Positions 14,944 to 24,384 of a DNA stretch of 64,000 nt are shown here, one piece after another (position 1 is the stretch's first letter; each line of letters opens with the position of its first letter). Source of the stretch: Pseudomonas oryzae (GTDB lineage: Bacteria > Pseudomonadota > Gammaproteobacteria > Pseudomonadales > Pseudomonadaceae); NCBI RefSeq assembly GCF_900104805.1, contig NZ_LT629751.1, positions 1,965,001 to 2,029,000 on the forward strand. Reading direction: 5' to 3'. Under the pieces are notes generated by a model. The model saw nothing but the letters and a program-made list of their open reading frames with translations. It made no database searches and was not told the origin of the DNA. A program made the translations under genes and the position numbers.

Positions 14944-17646
14944 ATGACCCGGCCGACCCAGACCACCGCCTCCACCTGCTGCTACTGCGGCGTCGGCTGT
15001 GGCGTGCTGATCGAGCACGACGGCGAGCACATCACCGGCGTACAGGGCGATCCGGCGCATCCGGCCAACTACGGCCGCCTGTGCAGCAAGGGTTCGACCC
15101 TGCACCTGACCGGCGATCTGGCCGCCCGCGCCCTGTATCCCGAGCTGCGCCTCGGCAAGGAGCTGGCGCGCGCCCGCAGCGACTGGGACAGCGCGCTGGA
15201 GCACGCCGCCAACGTGTTCGCCGAAACCATCCGCGAGCACGGCCCGGACAGCGTGGCCTTCTACATCTCCGGCCAGTTGCTCACCGAGGACTACTACGCC
15301 TTCAACAAGCTGGCCCGCGCCCTGGTCGGCACCAACAACATCGACAGCAACTCGCGGCTGTGCATGTCCTCGGCGGTGGTCGGCTACAAGCGCAGCCTGG
15401 GCGCCGACGCCCCGCCCTGCTCCTACGAGGACATCGAGCAGAGCGACTGCCTGCTGATCGCCGGCAGCAACATGGCCTACGCCCACCCGGTGCTGTTCCG
15501 CCGCCTGGAAGCGGCCAAGGCCGCCCGCCCGGAGATGAAGATCATCGTCGTCGACCCGCGGCGCACCGACACCTGCGACCTGGCCGACCTGCACCTGGCC
15601 ATCCTGCCCGGCACCGACGTGGCCCTGTTCCACGGCATCCTGCACATCCTGCTGTGGGAAGGCTGGATCGACCGCGCCTACATCGACGCCCACACCGAAG
15701 GTTTCGACGCGCTGAAGAAGCTGGTGCGCGACTACAGCCCGGCGGCGGTGGCCGACATCTGCGGCATCTCCGCCGACAGTCTGCAACTGTGCGCCGAACT
15801 GATCGGCCAGGCGCCCAGCTTCATGAGCCTGTGGTGCATGGGCCTCAACCAGTCGAGCAGCGGCAGCGCCAAGAACAGCGCGCTGATCAACCTGCACCTG
15901 GCCACCGGGCAGATCGGCAAACGCGGCGCCGGCCCCTTCTCGCTCACCGGCCAACCCAACGCCATGGGCGGGCGCGAGACCGGCAGCCTGGCCAACCTGC
16001 TGCCTGGCCATCGCGAGGCCGGCAATGCCGAGCACCGCGCCGAGGTCGCCGGCTACTGGGGCGTCGACAGCCTGCCGGAAACCACCGGCCTGTCCGCCGT
16101 CGAGCTGTTCGAGGCGGTACGCGTGGGCAAGGTCAAGGCGCTGTGGATCGCCTGCACCAACCCGGCGCAGTCGATGCCCGACCAGCAGAAGATCCACGAG
16201 GCGCTGTCCAACTGCCCGTTCGTGGTGGTCCAGGAGGCCTACGCCACCACCGAGACCTGCCGCTACGCCGACCTGCTGCTGCCCGCCGCCGGCTGGGGCG
16301 AGAAGGAAGGTTCGGTGACCAACTCCGAGCGCCGCGTCAGCCATGTGCGCCGCGCCGTACCGGCGCCGGGCGAGGCACGCGCCGACTGGGCGATCACCTG
16401 CGACTTCGCCCGCCGCCTGGAGCAGCGCCTGCGCCCCAACCTGCCGAGCCTGTTCGACTTCGCCAGCCCGGCGGCGCTGTTCGAGGAGTACAAGCTGCTC
16501 ACCGCCGGCCGCGATCTGGACCTGTCCGGTCTCAGCCACGCGCTGCTCGACGACCTCGGCCCGCAGCAGTGGCCGTTCCCGGCCGGCGCCATCGCCGGTA
16601 CGCCGCGCCTGTATGCCGATGGGGTGTTCCCCACTGCCAGCGGTCGCGCCCGCTTCCACGCCGACCCGTACCGTGCGCCGCAGGAGCCGCGCGAGGCGCG
16701 CTATCCGCTGACCCTCAACACCGGCCGCCTGCGCGACCAGTGGCACGGCATGAGCCGCACCGGCACCGTCGCCCGCCTGTTCGGCCACGTCGAGGAAGCC
16801 GTGCTGTCGCTGCACCCGGACGAGCTGCGCCGCCGCGGTCTGGCCAGCGGCGAACTGGTCAGGCTGCGCAGCCGCCGCGGCGCCCTGATCATGCCGGTGC
16901 AGGCCGACGAGGCCGTGCGCCCCGGCCAGGCCTTCCTGCCGATGCACTGGGGCGACCGCTTCCTCAAGGGGCTGGGCACCAACGTGCTGACCCTGCCGGC
17001 CTATGACCCGCTGTCCAAGCAGCCGGAACTCAAGCACGCCGGGGTCGAGGTGGACAAGGTCGAGCTGCCCTGGCAGCTGTTCGCCTTGGTCGAGGGCGAG
17101 GTGCAGCAGCGCTTCGCCGCGCTGCGCCCGCTGCTGGAAGGCTTCGCCTACGCCAGCCTGACCCTCACCGGCCGCGAGCGCCCGGCGCTGCTGCTCAAGG
17201 CCGCCAGCGCCGTGGCCCCCGAGGGCGGACTGCTGGAAAGCATCGACGCCCTGCTCGGCCTCGACGCAGGCCCGGTGCTGGCCTACGACGACCCGCGGCG
17301 CACCGTCGGCAAGCGCGTGCGCATCGAGGACGGCCGCATCACCGCCATCCGCCTGGCCGGCGAGACCGCCGCGCGCGACTGGCTGAAGGCGCTGTGGGAG
17401 GAAGGCAAGGCCGACGTGGAGCTGCGCCGCTGGCTGCTCGCCCCGCTGAGCGCCCCGCCGGGCAACGCCGGCGCCTGCAAGAGCAAGACGCTGTGCAGCT
17501 GCATGAACGTCAGCGAGGCAGCGATCCGCGAAGGCATCGAGCGCGGCCTCGACCTCGACGGCCTCAAGCGGGAACTCAAGTGCGGCACCAGCTGCGGCTC
17601 CTGCGTACCGGAAATCAAGCGGATGCTGACCAAGGCCCCGGCCTGA
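14944..17646 (+). CDS. nasC: Assimilatory nitrate reductase, molybdopterin catalytic subunit
   Basis: A 900-residue bis-MGD enzyme that reduces nitrate to nitrite. Cys12, Cys15, Cys19 and Cys48 bind the N-terminal [4Fe-4S] cluster (CCYCGVGCG ... LCSKG). The molybdopterin oxidoreductase body follows (GQLLTEDYYAFNKLA, SNMAYAHPVLFRRL, GPFSLTGQPNAMGGRE), then the C-terminal molydopterin-dinucleotide-binding domain (TGRLRDQWHGMSRTG). A BFD-type [2Fe-2S] domain (CSCMN at about 853, CGTSCGSC at about 879) closes the protein, suggesting electron entry there. The ATG at 14944 is preferred because the earlier in-frame ATG at 14869 lies in a repeat. It is named nasC as in Pseudomonas, nasA elsewhere. 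Confidence 0.96.
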   Translation: MTRPTQTTASTCCYCGVGCGVLIEHDGEHITGVQGDPAHPANYGRLCSKGSTLHLTGDLAARALYPELRLGKELARARSDWDSALEHAANVFAETIREHGPDSVAFYISGQLLTEDYYAFNKLARALVGTNNIDSNSRLCMSSAVVGYKRSLGADAPPCSYEDIEQSDCLLIAGSNMAYAHPVLFRRLEAAKAARPEMKIIVVDPRRTDTCDLADLHLAILPGTDVALFHGILHILLWEGWIDRAYIDAHTEGFDALKKLVRDYSPAAVADICGISADSLQLCAELIGQAPSFMSLWCMGLNQSSSGSAKNSALINLHLATGQIGKRGAGPFSLTGQPNAMGGRETGSLANLLPGHREAGNAEHRAEVAGYWGVDSLPETTGLSAVELFEAVRVGKVKALWIACTNPAQSMPDQQKIHEALSNCPFVVVQEAYATTETCRYADLLLPAAGWGEKEGSVTNSERRVSHVRRAVPAPGEARADWAITCDFARRLEQRLRPNLPSLFDFASPAALFEEYKLLTAGRDLDLSGLSHALLDDLGPQQWPFPAGAIAGTPRLYADGVFPTASGRARFHADPYRAPQEPREARYPLTLNTGRLRDQWHGMSRTGTVARLFGHVEEAVLSLHPDELRRRGLASGELVRLRSRRGALIMPVQADEAVRPGQAFLPMHWGDRFLKGLGTNVLTLPAYDPLSKQPELKHAGVEVDKVELPWQLFALVEGEVQQRFAALRPLLEGFAYASLTLTGRERPALLLKAASAVAPEGGLLESIDALLGLDAGPVLAYDDPRRTVGKRVRIEDGRITAIRLAGETAARDWLKALWEEGKADVELRRWLLAPLSAPPGNAGACKSKTLCSCMNVSEAAIREGIERGLDLDGLKRELKCGTSCGSCVPEIKRMLTKAPA

Positions 17647-17654
17647 AACGAACC

Positions 17655-17767
17655 GTAGGGTGGGTTAGACCGCAGGTCGTAACCCACCAACCGGCCGCAA
17701 GGCCGGCAATCACGATGCCTGGCGGCATCGTCGGTGGGTTACGCCGCAAGCGGCTAACCCACCCTAC
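17655..17767. repeat. GTAGGGTGGGTTA inverted repeat pair
   Basis: GTAGGGTGGGTTAGACCGCA (17655-17674) and its inverted counterpart (about 17748-17767) flank a second, internal inverted arrangement of TAACCCACC and GGTGGGTTA. The element fills the nasC-cobA spacer. It belongs to the same general class as the GTAGGGTGCGC repeats but has a different arm. Confidence 0.8.
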
Positions 17768-17831
17768 GCAGATCGATGAATGCCCCACCGGCGTGGCAAC
17801 GCCGGCCAGCGACACGAGAGAGGTGGTGAAC

Positions 17832-18602
17832 ATGAGCGCAAAAGTCTGGCTGATCGGTGCCGGTCCCGGCGATCCGGAACTGCTGACCCTCAAGGCGGTG
17901 CGCGCCCTGGGCGAGGCCGAGGTGGTGCTGATCGACGACCTGGTCAACCCGGCGGTGCTCGAACACTGCCCCAAGGCCCGCGTCATCGGCGTCGGCAAGC
18001 GCGGCGGCTGCCGCTCCACGCCGCAGGAATTCATCCACCGCCTGATGCTGCGCTACGCCCGCCAGGGCAAGTGCGTGGCGCGCCTGAAGGGCGGCGATCC
18101 GTGCATCTTCGGTCGCGGCAGCGAGGAGGCCGACTGGCTGGCCGCCCGCGGCGTCGCCAGCGAGATCGTCAACGGCATCACCGCGGGCCTGGCCGGCGCC
18201 ACCAACTGCGGCATCCCGCTGACCCTGCGCGGCGTGGCCCGCGGCGTGACCCTGGTCACCGCCCACACCCAGGACGACAGCAGCCTCAACTGGCCGGCGC
18301 TGGCGCAGAGCGGCACCACCCTGGTGGTGTACATGGGCGTGGCCAAGCTGGCCGACATCCGCGACGGCCTGCTGGCCGGTGGCATGCGCGCCGACCTGCC
18401 GGTGGCGATGATCGAGAACGCCTCGCTGCCGCAGCAGCGCGAGTGCCGCAGCACGCTGGGCGCCATGCAGCAGGACGCCGCCGCCTTCGCCCTGAAGAGC
18501 CCGGCGATCCTGGTGATCGGCGAAGTGGCGGCGCAGGCGGTCAACCTCGGGCTGTCACGGGAAGACGCGACCGCCCTGCGCGCCGTGGTCGGCCTGGGCT
18601 GA
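17832..18602 (+). CDS. cobA: Uroporphyrinogen-III C-methyltransferase CobA (sirohaem pathway)
   Basis: A 256-residue SAM-dependent tetrapyrrole methylase. It methylates uroporphyrinogen III at C2 and C7 to make precorrin-2, the precursor of the sirohaem that NirB needs. The family motifs are GAGPGDPELLTLKAVR (about 8-23), VLIDDLVNP, VARLKGGDPCIFGRGSEE and the proline-rich GIPLTLRGVARG region. It is the stand-alone enzyme without the CysG dehydrogenase/ferrochelatase half, so precorrin-2 oxidation must be encoded elsewhere. agagagg precedes the ATG. Being last in the nirBD-nasC run fits its supply role. Confidence 0.95.
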   Translation: MSAKVWLIGAGPGDPELLTLKAVRALGEAEVVLIDDLVNPAVLEHCPKARVIGVGKRGGCRSTPQEFIHRLMLRYARQGKCVARLKGGDPCIFGRGSEEADWLAARGVASEIVNGITAGLAGATNCGIPLTLRGVARGVTLVTAHTQDDSSLNWPALAQSGTTLVVYMGVAKLADIRDGLLAGGMRADLPVAMIENASLPQQRECRSTLGAMQQDAAAFALKSPAILVIGEVAAQAVNLGLSREDATALRAVVGLG

Positions 18603-18899
18603 AGCCCATTTGCCGGAATGAATCCGACGAACGGCACTGCATTGCCCGACAACCATTGCGGAACACCCACCCCCTCTGGCGCGGGCCTCGCGGACGAAAA
18701 CTCGCCGCCGCGCACGGCCGGCGCCGGAGCCGGTCGTCATTTTTCGTAAAATGCCGCTAACCCTTTGCCGTCGGGGCTTCTAGATTAGGAAAGCAGCTGG
18801 CGGCGGCCCTTCTTGACCGCATAGACCCGACTGCCAGCAGCTTACCAATGGGAGGCAGAGTCCTCTCCAGCGCCAACAACAAGAAGAAGGCGTCCGAAC

Positions 18900-19004
18900 A
18901 TGATCAAGTCCACCCAGAATCCGAAATGGCGGCAGGCCGCATTTGCCGTGCTGGGCATCACCCTCCTGCTGGTGCTGCCCAACCTCACCCGGCTGATCGG
19001 CTGA
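18900..19004 (+). CDS. Small single-pass membrane protein, 34 aa
   Basis: A 34-residue frame with a basic N-terminus (MIKSTQNPKWRQ) followed by one hydrophobic helix (AAFAVLGITLLLVLPNL) and a short basic tail. aagaagg at 18884-18890 is well placed before the ATG. It ends two bases before the convergent AEC transporter. I do not know a function. The clean topology and ribosome binding site make it look real. The 297 bases before it (18603-18899) hold nothing else I recognise. Confidence 0.6.
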   Translation: MIKSTQNPKWRQAAFAVLGITLLLVLPNLTRLIG

Positions 19005-19006
19005 CC

Positions 19007-19894
19007 TCAGCGCACCGCCGGTATCCACCAGGCCAGCAGCAGCGGCACCAGGACGAACGCCAGCAGCGTCGAGCACATCACCAGGCTCGCCACCGCTTCC
19101 GGCGAGCGGTTTGCGCGCACGGCGAACAGGTAGTTGAACACCGCCACCGGCATCGACGACTGCAGCACCAGCACCCCCTGCGCCAGCGGCGGCAGGCCGA
19201 GGGCCGCGCCGACCAGCCAGCCCAGCGCCGCGCCGCAGAGGATGCGCAGGCCGCCGAGCAGCATGCCGTGGCCGAGGTGCTGCACGCGAATGCTCGCCAG
19301 CGACACGCCGAGGGTGATCAGCATCATCGGGATAGCCATGCCGCCGAGCAGGCTGGTGGTGTTGGCCAGCCAGCGCGGCAGCTCGAGATCGAACATCCGC
19401 ACCAGCAGGGCCACCACCAGGCTGAGGATGATCGGGTTGACCAGCAGCTTGCGCCAGGAGCGCTCGGCACCGGAAAGGATCATGCCGAGGCTGAAGTGGC
19501 CGACCGAGAGCATCAGGAAGAAGGCCACCGCCAGCGCCAGACCGTGCTCGCCGAAGGCGTACAGGCTGATCGGCAGCCCCATGTTGCCGGTATTGGGGAA
19601 CAGGTAGGCCGGCACCAGCACCTTCCAGTCCTGCGCCATCAGCCGGCTGAGCAGCAGGCCGAGGGCGCCCATCAGCACCGACACCGCCACGCAGGCCAGC
19701 GCCATCTGGCCGAAGGCCTGCATGTCCAGCTGGGTACGGCTCAGGCTGGACAGCACCAGGCAGGGCGTCGCGATGTTCAGCACCAGACGGGCGACGAAAT
19801 CGGTGGGATAGGCCTGACCGGAGCGGACCCAGGCGTAGCCGATACCGGCGACGATCAGCACCGGCGCCATCACGGCGAACAACTCGGCGAGCAT
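19007..19894 (-). CDS. AEC-family (auxin efflux carrier type) membrane transporter
   Basis: A 295-residue inner-membrane protein with about ten hydrophobic segments in two halves. It shows the family's NIATPCLVLSSLSR motif near residue 45, the MGLPISLYAFGEHGL motif of the first half's crossover helix, and a matching NTTSLLGGMAIPMMLITLGVSL in the second half. These carriers export or import organic anions such as malonate or aromatic acids, but the substrate is not readable here. The ATG at 19894 follows ggaag-type sequence on the minus strand (aaggaagggtc). It diverges from the cytochrome gene at 19995. Confidence 0.88.
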   Translation of the reverse strand: MLAELFAVMAPVLIVAGIGYAWVRSGQAYPTDFVARLVLNIATPCLVLSSLSRTQLDMQAFGQMALACVAVSVLMGALGLLLSRLMAQDWKVLVPAYLFPNTGNMGLPISLYAFGEHGLALAVAFFLMLSVGHFSLGMILSGAERSWRKLLVNPIILSLVVALLVRMFDLELPRWLANTTSLLGGMAIPMMLITLGVSLASIRVQHLGHGMLLGGLRILCGAALGWLVGAALGLPPLAQGVLVLQSSMPVAVFNYLFAVRANRSPEAVASLVMCSTLLAFVLVPLLLAWWIPAVR

Positions 19895-19994
19895 GACCCT
19901 TCCTTGCGCAAAAGAAGCCGATGCTACGCGGCCGGGACGCCCCCTGCCAAGTTTGCTAGGCTGCGCCCCATCGCCCTTGCCCGGAAGCCCTGCC

Positions 19995-20795
19995 ATGCGT
20001 GTCCTGCCGCTCCTGCTCGCCCTCCTCGCTCCGCTCGCCAGCGCCGGCGACCTGCTGGTCGAGCTGGCCGACGGCAGCCACCGCTACAGCAGCGCCGAGC
20101 TGCTCGCCCACCCGGCCAGCCGCGCAATCGAGATCCCCGCCGACGTGGCCTACAAGCAGCCGATGCGCTATCGCGCCCTGCCGCTGGCCGAACTGCTCGA
20201 GGGGGTACAGCCGGGGGATCACCTGCAGGCTGTGGCCGACGACGGCTTCGCCGCCGAACTGCCGGCCGCCGCCCTGCTCGACGCCCCCGGCGCACGTGCC
20301 TGGCTGGCGGTGGAGGACCCGGCCCACCCGTGGCCGGCGCTGGGCAAGACCGGCCGGAGCGCAGGGCCCTTCTATCTGGTGTGGACCGACCCGGAGGCCG
20401 AACAGATCGGCCCCGAGCAGTGGCCGTTCCGCATGGTGCGCCTGCGCGTGCTGGCAGCGGTGGCCGAGCGCTTCCCGGCGCTGCGCCCCGATCCGGCGCT
20501 GGCGGCGGACGACCCGGTCAACCTCGGCTTCGCCCAATTCCAGAAGCACTGCCTGGCCTGCCACCGCCTGAACCGGCAGGGCGACGCCGCCTTCGGCCCC
20601 GACCTCAACCTGCCCTACAATCCCACCGAATACCTGCGCGCCGACCTGCTGCGCCGCTACATCCGCGACCCGCAGGCCCTGCGCCACTGGCCGCAGGGCC
20701 GCATGCCGGGCTTTTCCGAGGCGGCGCTGAGCGAGGCGCAACTCGACCACCTGCTCGCCTACCTGCGTCACATGACCGGGCGCAAGGCCGACTGA
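19995..20795 (+). CDS. Periplasmic cytochrome c with N-terminal oxidoreductase-like domain
   Basis: A 266-residue secreted protein. The signal peptide ends near LASAGDL. Residues about 20-165 resemble the small SUOX-fold molybdopterin-binding-like domains (LPLAELLEGVQPGD, VWTDPEAEQIGPEQWPF), although no metal ligand is evident. The C-terminal part is a mono-haem cytochrome c with CLACH (about 195-199) and a GRMPGF methionine. It is 83 bases ahead of the rhodanese lipoprotein, with which it may be cotranscribed. A role in periplasmic redox or sulfur chemistry is an inference from that neighbour only. Confidence 0.8.
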   Translation: MRVLPLLLALLAPLASAGDLLVELADGSHRYSSAELLAHPASRAIEIPADVAYKQPMRYRALPLAELLEGVQPGDHLQAVADDGFAAELPAAALLDAPGARAWLAVEDPAHPWPALGKTGRSAGPFYLVWTDPEAEQIGPEQWPFRMVRLRVLAAVAERFPALRPDPALAADDPVNLGFAQFQKHCLACHRLNRQGDAAFGPDLNLPYNPTEYLRADLLRRYIRDPQALRHWPQGRMPGFSEAALSEAQLDHLLAYLRHMTGRKAD

Positions 20796-20878
20796 CGGCA
20801 GGCCGCGCGCCGCTCTGCCGCACTCACGCGGGAGCCCCGGTCTGTTAGGGTATTGGCAGATCGAAGAGGAGTTTCCCG

Positions 20879-21262
20879 ATGCGCCGCCTGCTGCTTGCCC
20901 TGGGCCTGATCCTGCCGCTGTCCGCCTGCCAGGCCGACACCCCGCCGCAAACCCTGGCCGCCATCCGCAGCGGCGCGCACCTGCTGATCGACGTGCGCAC
21001 GCCGAGCGAGTTCGCCGAAGGCCACCTGCCGGGCGCACGGCAGATCGCCTACGACCGGATCGGCGAGCTGATCGGCAACGTCGCCGCCGACAAGGAAACC
21101 CCCATCGTCCTCTACTGCCGCAGCGGCCGCCGCTCGGAGATCGCCCGGCAGACCCTGGTCGAGATGGGCTACACGCAGGTCATCGATGCCGGCGGCTACG
21201 AGCAGCTGCAGAGCGACCTGGCCGCCGCGCCCGCTTCAGGCTGCGACAAGGCCAGCTGCTGA
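20879..21262 (+). CDS. Rhodanese-like lipoprotein
   Basis: A 127-residue protein with a lipoprotein signal (LSAC, Cys19 lipidated) and a single rhodanese domain (LLIDVRTPSEFAEGHLPGA to AGGYEQL). The active-site loop CRSGRRS contains the sulfur-carrying cysteine. It probably acts as a periplasmic sulfurtransferase or sulfane carrier anchored to a membrane. Two further cysteines lie at the extreme C-terminus (CDKASC). gaagagg precedes the ATG. It follows a cytochrome c gene, which would fit a sulfide- or thiosulfate-handling pair, but this is not shown. Confidence 0.9.
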   Translation: MRRLLLALGLILPLSACQADTPPQTLAAIRSGAHLLIDVRTPSEFAEGHLPGARQIAYDRIGELIGNVAADKETPIVLYCRSGRRSEIARQTLVEMGYTQVIDAGGYEQLQSDLAAAPASGCDKASC

Positions 21263-21283
21263 CGCCGGCCCGGTCGCCGCCGC

Positions 21284-22090
21284 TCAGCACCAGAAGATGT
21301 CGCGATAGGCGCAGTACAGCGACGCGGCCGACAACGGCATCAGCAGCAGACCGGCGGCCAGCAGGAGCAGCGGCCCCACGAAGGGCACGATGCTCAGCAG
21401 GCTCAGCAGACCGAAGCCCAGCAGCAGCGCCAGCCCCCACAGCAGGAACGGCAGCCAGTTGCGCACACAGGCGACGAAACTCAGGCGGATCGCCTCGATC
21501 GCCGGCAGGCGCTGCTGGTGGACCAGGATGGGGGCGAAAACGAACCCCATGGCCACCAGGGTCAGCAGGGCGGCGAGCAGCAGCCCGGCAAGCAGAAATG
21601 CCGGCATCATCGACATCATCGCATCCATGTGACTGGCGCTACCTTCGGCCATCGCCGCCAGCAGCCCCGCGGCCACCAGCGTGCCGAAGACGATGACGAG
21701 GGGCAGCAGCAAGGCCAGCAGGTAGCAGGCTCCCAGCGTTATCAGTCCTGCGAGGTTCGCGAAGGGCTCGAACAGATCGGCGAAGGTCACCGACCGGCCT
21801 TCGTCGGCATGGCGCAGGGCCAGGAACAGACCGGCGGCGAGCGCCGGCCAGAACAGCAGGCTGGCCAGGCTGCCCACGAGCGGAATCAGCGACACCAGCC
21901 CGTAGAGGATCAGCAGCAGCAGCGACATGCCCAGCAGCATGCCGGGAGCACGCAGGAACAGCCGCCAGCCGTCGACGAGCCAGTCGATGCCACGCCCGGC
22001 GTTGCAGCGCGCGGGCTCGCCCAGCCGGCGAGAGCCTTCGCCGGCAGCGGGTTGCAGCTCGGCGGCGGGTGGCTGATAGGGGTTGGACAT
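21284..22090 (-). CDS. BPSS1780-family integral membrane protein
   Basis: A 268-residue membrane protein. A proline-rich cytoplasmic N-terminus (SNPYQPPAAELQPAAG) precedes a GRGIDWLVDGWRLF entry helix, then about six hydrophobic segments and a short tail ending in CAYRDIFWC. The pattern and the WLVDGWRLF and SLYCAYRDIF motifs fit the BPSS1780 family, whose function is unknown. The ATG at 22090 is preferred over an in-frame start at 22129 because aggaagc lies just before it. It converges with the rhodanese gene. Confidence 0.8.
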   Translation of the reverse strand: MSNPYQPPAAELQPAAGEGSRRLGEPARCNAGRGIDWLVDGWRLFLRAPGMLLGMSLLLLILYGLVSLIPLVGSLASLLFWPALAAGLFLALRHADEGRSVTFADLFEPFANLAGLITLGACYLLALLLPLVIVFGTLVAAGLLAAMAEGSASHMDAMMSMMPAFLLAGLLLAALLTLVAMGFVFAPILVHQQRLPAIEAIRLSFVACVRNWLPFLLWGLALLLGFGLLSLLSIVPFVGPLLLLAAGLLLMPLSAASLYCAYRDIFWC

Positions 22091-22207
22091 GACAGCGCTT
22101 CCTTTCGCAGTGGGTCGGTACATCCCCACGGGCCACCGGCGTGACTCCGCAGGGCAGCTGGCGAGGCAGATCGGCGGCGCAACCTGCCCGATGCCGCGGG
22201 CAATCCG

Positions 22208-22495
22208 TCAGCGCCCGGCGCGCGACTCGCGGATATAGAAACGCGCCCGCTCGGCCTTGCTGACGCAGCCATCGTAGGCCTCGAACTGCTGCTGGGTCTT
22301 GGCCGCGGTGAGCAGCGACAGGGCCTTGGAATAGCTGACCGTACCGGCGAAACCTTCGGCCTTGGCGATATCCAGCTCCTTCCAGGCGGCATCCAGCGAA
22401 TAGGCACAGCCATCGCGGTTCTGCGTCTTGCCGGCACAACCGGCGAGCACCACGCCCAGGGCGAGCACCGGCAACACCATCCAGCTCTTCATCAT
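22208..22495 (-). CDS. Small lipoprotein, conserved hypothetical
   Basis: A 95-residue lipoprotein. The signal sequence MMKSWMVLPVLALGVVLAGC ends at the lipidated cysteine, followed by a mainly helical domain (AYSLDAAWKELDIAKAEG ... AAKTQQQFEAYDGCVSKAERARFYI) with two conserved-looking cysteines. aaggag precedes the ATG-ATG pair, and either could start. The function is unknown. It lies between the BPSS1780-type gene and modC, all on the minus strand. Confidence 0.8.
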   Translation of the reverse strand: MMKSWMVLPVLALGVVLAGCAGKTQNRDGCAYSLDAAWKELDIAKAEGFAGTVSYSKALSLLTAAKTQQQFEAYDGCVSKAERARFYIRESRAGR

Positions 22496-22570
22496 CGAAG
22501 TCTCCTTGCAGGGAATTTCCACAATTCTAGTGACCGACGCGAAAAGTGGTTAGTTCGAACGCAGCTGCCG

Positions 22571-23683
22571 TCAGCTTTCGCCCAGCAGCGCCACCGCCTT
22601 GATCTGCGCCCACACCGCCAGCCCCGGAGCCAGCTGCAGATGATCGCTGGAGCGGCGGGTGATGCGCGCGAGCAAGGGCGTGCCTGCCGCATCCAGGCGT
22701 ACCAACACGTGGGCCGGCGTGTCGGCCTCGACCAGCGCCCATACCGTGGCGGCGATCACGTTGGTGATGCTGCTGTCCTCGCTGCGCGACAGCGCCAGGC
22801 TGACATCGCGGGCATGCACGCGAAAGCGCAGGCGCTGGCCGATCGCCGCGGCACGACGCGCCACCAGCACCTCGCCGCCGGCAAAGTCCAGGCGGCTCAG
22901 GTGGTAGGCATCGTCGTGCGCGGCCACCCGCGCCTCGATCACCACTCCGGCGTCCTCGCTGAAGGCGGTGGGCAGGTCGAGACGCGCCAGGGTTTCCTGC
23001 AGTGCCCCCTGGGCGACCACCCGGCCCTGGTCGAGCAGCACCACGTGATCGGCCAGGCGCGCCACCTCGTCCGGCGAGTGGCTGACATAGAGCACCGGGA
23101 TGTCCAGTTCATCGTGCAGGCGCTCCAGATAGGGCAGGATCTCGTTCTTGCGCTTGAGGTCGAGCGCCGCCAGCGGCTCGTCCATCAGCAGCAGGCGCGG
23201 ACTGGTGAGCAGTGCCCGGGCGATGCCCACGCGCTGGCGCTCGCCGCCGGACAGCCGCGCGGGCATGCGCTCGAGCAGGTGGCCGATGCCGAGCAGCTCC
23301 ATGACGTTCGCCCAGGACACCCGCCGGCTGGCCGCATCGACCCGGCGCAGGCCGAACTCGAGGTTGCGCCGCACGCTCAGATGGGGGAACAGGCTGGCCT
23401 CCTGGAACACGTAGCCCAGCGCGCGCCGGTGCGGCGGCACGAACACCCCGGCGGCGCTGTCCTGCCAGAGCTCGCCGTTGACCTCCAGACGCGCCTCGGC
23501 CGCGCGTTCCAGGCCGGCGACGCAGCGCAGGCAGGTGGTCTTGCCCGAGCCGGAGTGACCGAACAGTGCGGTGACGCCGCGGCCAGGCAGATCGAGATCG
23601 ACATCCAGGTCGAAGCCCGCCCAGGCCAGGCGAAAGCGCGCCCGGATGCGGTCAGCCAGATCAGGTTCAACAGCGGCATTCAT
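22571..23683 (-). CDS. modC: Molybdate ABC transporter ATP-binding protein ModC
   Basis: A 370-residue ABC ATPase with a C-terminal molybdate-binding MOP domain (about 300-368, [20 protein letters not shown]), which identifies ModC. Walker A is GHSGSGKTT (42-50), the signature is [10 protein letters not shown], Walker B is [12 protein letters not shown], and YVSHSPDEV is the H-loop. It powers molybdate import needed by the nitrate reductase encoded earlier in the window. It follows modB by 20 bases. Confidence 0.95.
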   Translation of the reverse strand: MNAAVEPDLADRIRARFRLAWAGFDLDVDLDLPGRGVTALFGHSGSGKTTCLRCVAGLERAAEARLEVNGELWQDSAAGVFVPPHRRALGYVFQEASLFPHLSVRRNLEFGLRRVDAASRRVSWANVMELLGIGHLLERMPARLSGGERQRVGIARALLTSPRLLLMDEPLAALDLKRKNEILPYLERLHDELDIPVLYVSHSPDEVARLADHVVLLDQGRVVAQGALQETLARLDLPTAFSEDAGVVIEARVAAHDDAYHLSRLDFAGGEVLVARRAAAIGQRLRFRVHARDVSLALSRSEDSSITNVIAATVWALVEADTPAHVLVRLDAAGTPLLARITRRSSDHLQLAPGLAVWAQIKAVALLGES

Positions 23684-23703
23684 GCGCGGGACTCCCCGTC
23701 CGT

Positions 23704-24384
23704 TCAGCCCAGGGCCGGCCTGGCGCGCCGGCTGGTGTAGAGCGCCAGCAGCACCAGGAAGGAAAACACCACCATACCACCGGCCAGCCAGTGCGCCGCG
23801 GCGTACTCCATGGCCTCGACATGGTCGAAGATCTGCACCGACACCGTGCGGGTGCGCTCGGGAATGTTGCCGCCGATCATCAGCACCACGCCGAACTCAC
23901 CGACGGTATGGGCGAAACCGAGGATGGCGGCGGTGACGAAACCGGGCCGCGCCAGCGGCAGCACCACGCTGAAGAAGGTGTCCCAGGGACCGGCGCGCAG
24001 GGTCGCGGCGACCTCCAGCGGGCGCTCGCCGATCGCCTCGAAGGCGTTCTGCAGCGGCTGGACGACGAAGGGCAGCGAGTAGAACACCGAGCCGACCACC
24101 AGACCGGCGAAGGTGAACGGCAGGGTACCGAGACCGAGTGCTTGGGTGAGCTGGCCGACCGGGCCGTGCGGCCCCATGAGCACCAGCAGGTAGAAGCCCA
24201 GCACGGTCGGCGGCAGCACCAGCGGCAGCGCCACCACGGCGCCCACCGGCCCCTTCAGGCGCGAGCGGGTCCGCGCCAGCCACCAGGCGATCGGCGTGCC
24301 GATCAGCAGCAGCAGCACGGTGGTCAGCGAAGCCAGCTCCAGCGTCAGGCGCAGGGCGGCGAAATCCTGTTCGGTCAGCGGCAT
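23704..24384 (-). CDS. modB: Molybdate ABC transporter permease ModB
   Basis: A 226-residue permease with five or six transmembrane segments. The ATPase-docking EAA loop is [25 protein letters not shown] (about 137-160). [13 protein letters not shown] and [15 protein letters not shown] are typical of ModB. gaggagg lies before the ATG. In most genomes modA is immediately upstream, but here no modA is seen; the next 540 bases are non-coding. Confidence 0.94.
   Translation of the reverse strand: MPLTEQDFAALRLTLELASLTTVLLLLIGTPIAWWLARTRSRLKGPVGAVVALPLVLPPTVLGFYLLVLMGPHGPVGQLTQALGLGTLPFTFAGLVVGSVFYSLPFVVQPLQNAFEAIGERPLEVAATLRAGPWDTFFSVVLPLARPGFVTAAILGFAHTVGEFGVVLMIGGNIPERTRTVSVQIFDHVEAMEYAAAHWLAGGMVVFSFLVLLALYTSRRARPALG

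Noticed and set aside
14914-17037. A 707-codon open frame antisense to nasC
   Set aside because: Same shadow effect. The plus frame carries all nitrate reductase motifs; the minus product has no recognisable feature.
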